62,236 bases of DNA, from NCBI GenBank assembly GCA_000231825.2, contig JH720379.1:51659-113894 (forward strand). Reading direction: 5' to 3'. This stretch comes from Tetrahymena elliotti 4EA (lineage: Eukaryota; Ciliophora; Oligohymenophorea; Hymenostomatida; Tetrahymenidae). Under the pieces are notes generated by a model that did not search any database, was not told the origin of the DNA, and saw only the letters and a program-made list of their open reading frames with translations. The translations under genes and the position numbers were made by a program. Positions 60,693 to 62,236 of this stretch are shown here, one piece after another. The number at the start of each line of letters is the position of its first letter. Position 1 is the first letter of the stretch.

Positions 60693-62236
60693 ATGGAAAT
60701 CTCTCAGTCTCAAAAAAATATTGTAAATAATCTTAATAATATCTTTCATTCTTTATTTAAATTAACTCTATTTTTAGAGTCAGAAACAGTCAATAGATAA
60801 TTTGATGAAAATGTTTTGTGATATTAAACAAAAACCTTTCAATGAACAATAATATGAGGTCATCCTTAAGCTACTTTCAAATAATCCTAAGTATGATACC
60901 AATTTCGAATTCATTTCTGTGGGTGCAAAAGGCTTGGTCCTAGGAGCTTTTAACAAACTTCATGGTAGAAAAGTTGCTCTAAAAATTTAGAAAATTTAGT
61001 CTAAGAGCGAAGTTATTCTTGAGGTTGGTATCATGAGAGACTGCCAAATACCTCTAGTGGTTAAGTTTTATGATTACTTCTACTTGTCTGTTAACCAAAT
61101 AGACGATTTTGTTGTTTTTGAATTAGAAAAGTGTTCTGGTAGGATTTTTAGTATGTAAATTATTTCATCTTAAAATTTATTTTTATGTTTTACAGGGAAC
61201 TTAAAATAATTCTTAAGTAGACTAACAAAAGAAAATATTTAATTAACTGAATAACAGAAATTGTAGATAGCTGTTTAAATTTTAGATGTTGTCAATTACC
61301 TTAATCAAAATGGTATTGTGCATAGAGATATCAAATTAGAAAATTTTCTTTATACTGAAAATGTATCAGGTGTACCTTCTATTAAGCTAGGTATTCCAAA
61401 TTCTTATTTAAATTTTCATTAAATATTTTAATTTTCTTTGTTTATTATAAAATTAATTAGCTGATTTTGATTAATCAAGAAAAATGCCATTTATTTAAGA
61501 CTATTTAAATGACGAAATAGTAAGAGAATATTCACCTGCTTAAGGAACTGTAAAATTATTTAAAATAATTTATGATTTAAAAATAAGCTTTTAAAAGTGT
61601 GGAACACTAGGATATTTACCACCAGAATTCTTTAAAAATGGATAATACACTTTCGAGGTAAAATATGATAAAATATGATTAATATTCATTTATATCAATA
61701 CCAACAGTGCGAAATATTTGCAGTTGGAGTTTGTATAGCTCTTTTAGATAATTTCGAGAACTTAGAACCTTTTATTTTGAAAAAAGCCCTTGATTACTTT
61801 TATGGTTTTTAAATTCCTTTTGAAAAAAATTGTAATTTGTAAGAAGAAATTATCAATAGAAAAGGATAAATCTATGACATTATTCTCAAAACTGTTGTCT
61901 TTAATCCTTTTATTAGAAACCCATTATCAAAAATTCTATCGAATTTAGAAAAATAAGGATTCTTTTATTGCTCAAAGATTTATTCTTCAGCTAAACCTGT
62001 AATAATTTTTTATTTTTAACATTTCTATATTCTTTTTATTTCTTTTTTAATAGGTTATTACAGATTTATCTTATTTTACTATTCTTTCACTAAATTACAA
62101 GTAATACATTATCTTCTCTATCTAATCTTTTTTTTCCTATTCTTACTTACTAGTAGTTTTTATTTTTCAAACAGAAATCAAAAAATTAACAAATATCAAA
62201 TTCAACCTATTACCTCTGAAATAGCTAAATTTACTA
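60693..62236 (+). CDS. protein kinase, tandem paralogue, 3' end beyond the window
   Basis: Exons 60693-60722, 60778-61138, 61196-61390, 61461-61549, 61598-61657, 61708-61998, 62054-62100 and 62175 onward (partial); phases consistent. Motifs: GAKGLVLGAF loop, VALK with Lys-79, HRDIKLEN (173-180), ADFDQS (DFG changed to DFD, 196-201), CGTLGYLPPE (226-235) and CEIFAVG. The P-P-E in place of A-P-E and DFD are unusual, but catalytic Lys and both Asp remain. About 30 codons between DFD and the GT..PPE segment form an extended activation loop. The reading frame is still open at the last base (IQPITSEIAKFT), so the C-terminal region is unknown. The 28 bp between the upstream kinase's TGA and this ATG are AT-rich. 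Confidence 0.75.

Noticed and set aside
62175..62236. Leucine-rich repeat start after kinase 2 (LTNIKFNLLPLKQLNLL)
   Set aside because: That reading is out of phase with the preceding exon; the in-phase frame gives NQKINKYQIQPITSEIAKFT, with no LRR pattern.
1..62236. tRNA/rRNA genes, telomere repeats (CCCCAA) and the 15-bp Tetrahymena chromosome breakage sequence
   Set aside because: Looked for B-box-like GTTCGAATC, CCCCAA arrays and TAAACCAACCTCTTT on both strands by eye; none found.
1..62236. CRISPR arrays, bacterial operons or insertion sequences
   Set aside because: Split genes, TGA-only stops and AT-rich introns show a ciliate nuclear genome; the repeats lack CRISPR spacing.

Overview
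This looks like nuclear DNA of a ciliate, most like Tetrahymena or a close relative. The sequence is about 80 % A+T. Every convincing coding region reads through dozens of in-frame TAA and TAG codons where glutamine is expected, and ends only at TGA. Introns are GT..AG, AT-rich and mostly 45-300 bp. Genes were therefore read by eye with TAA/TAG = Gln. Standard-code ORFs in this window are almost all fragments or shadows.

Layout. 0-7 kb: mostly AT-rich spacer, with a 78-aa single-membrane-segment protein (minus strand) and a three-exon four-TM protein. 8.6-16.5 kb: five small intronless genes in tandem on the plus strand. All have cysteines near the N-terminus, and four share a weakly conserved C-terminal module. 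18-18.7 kb: an unrecognised two-exon gene. 20.5-24.1 kb and 31-34.4 kb: two paralogues with a PH domain followed by a permuted-papain (YiiX/NlpC-P60-like) domain. The first keeps the His and Cys; the second has lost both and carries a long Gln-rich N-terminal region. 35.6-38.7 kb: two decayed genes. One is a broken coiled-coil gene on the minus strand. The other is a frameshifted copy of the downstream receptor's 3' half. 42.6-49.3 kb: a 1976-aa surface protein with cysteine-rich repeats, a REJ-like region, a GPS-like motif and polycystin-1-like membrane segments. 49.6-55.7 kb: four tandem minus-strand copies of a leucine-rich gene, two intact and two broken. 56.4 kb to the end: a tentative small gene and two tandem protein kinases, the second cut by the window edge.

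Non-genic structure. Inverted G-rich/C-rich tracts lie at 13.03-13.15 kb and inside a 1.36-kb intron at 22.2-22.6 kb. They resemble the polypurine tracts that flank internal eliminated sequences in Tetrahymena. A 116-bp element with 14-bp terminal inverted repeats lies at 39.3 kb. Several degenerate 75-190-bp tandem repeats fill gene-poor stretches. Two introns sit at positions conserved with a neighbouring paralogue but are 20-35 times longer, which suggests inserted DNA. I cannot tell from sequence alone whether this is macronuclear or micronuclear DNA.

The genes do not form an obvious pathway. The clearest theme is local tandem duplication with decay, in families acting at membranes or in signalling. 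All exon structures are hand-derived; in the multi-exon genes the summed exon lengths are divisible by three and the intron phases agree.
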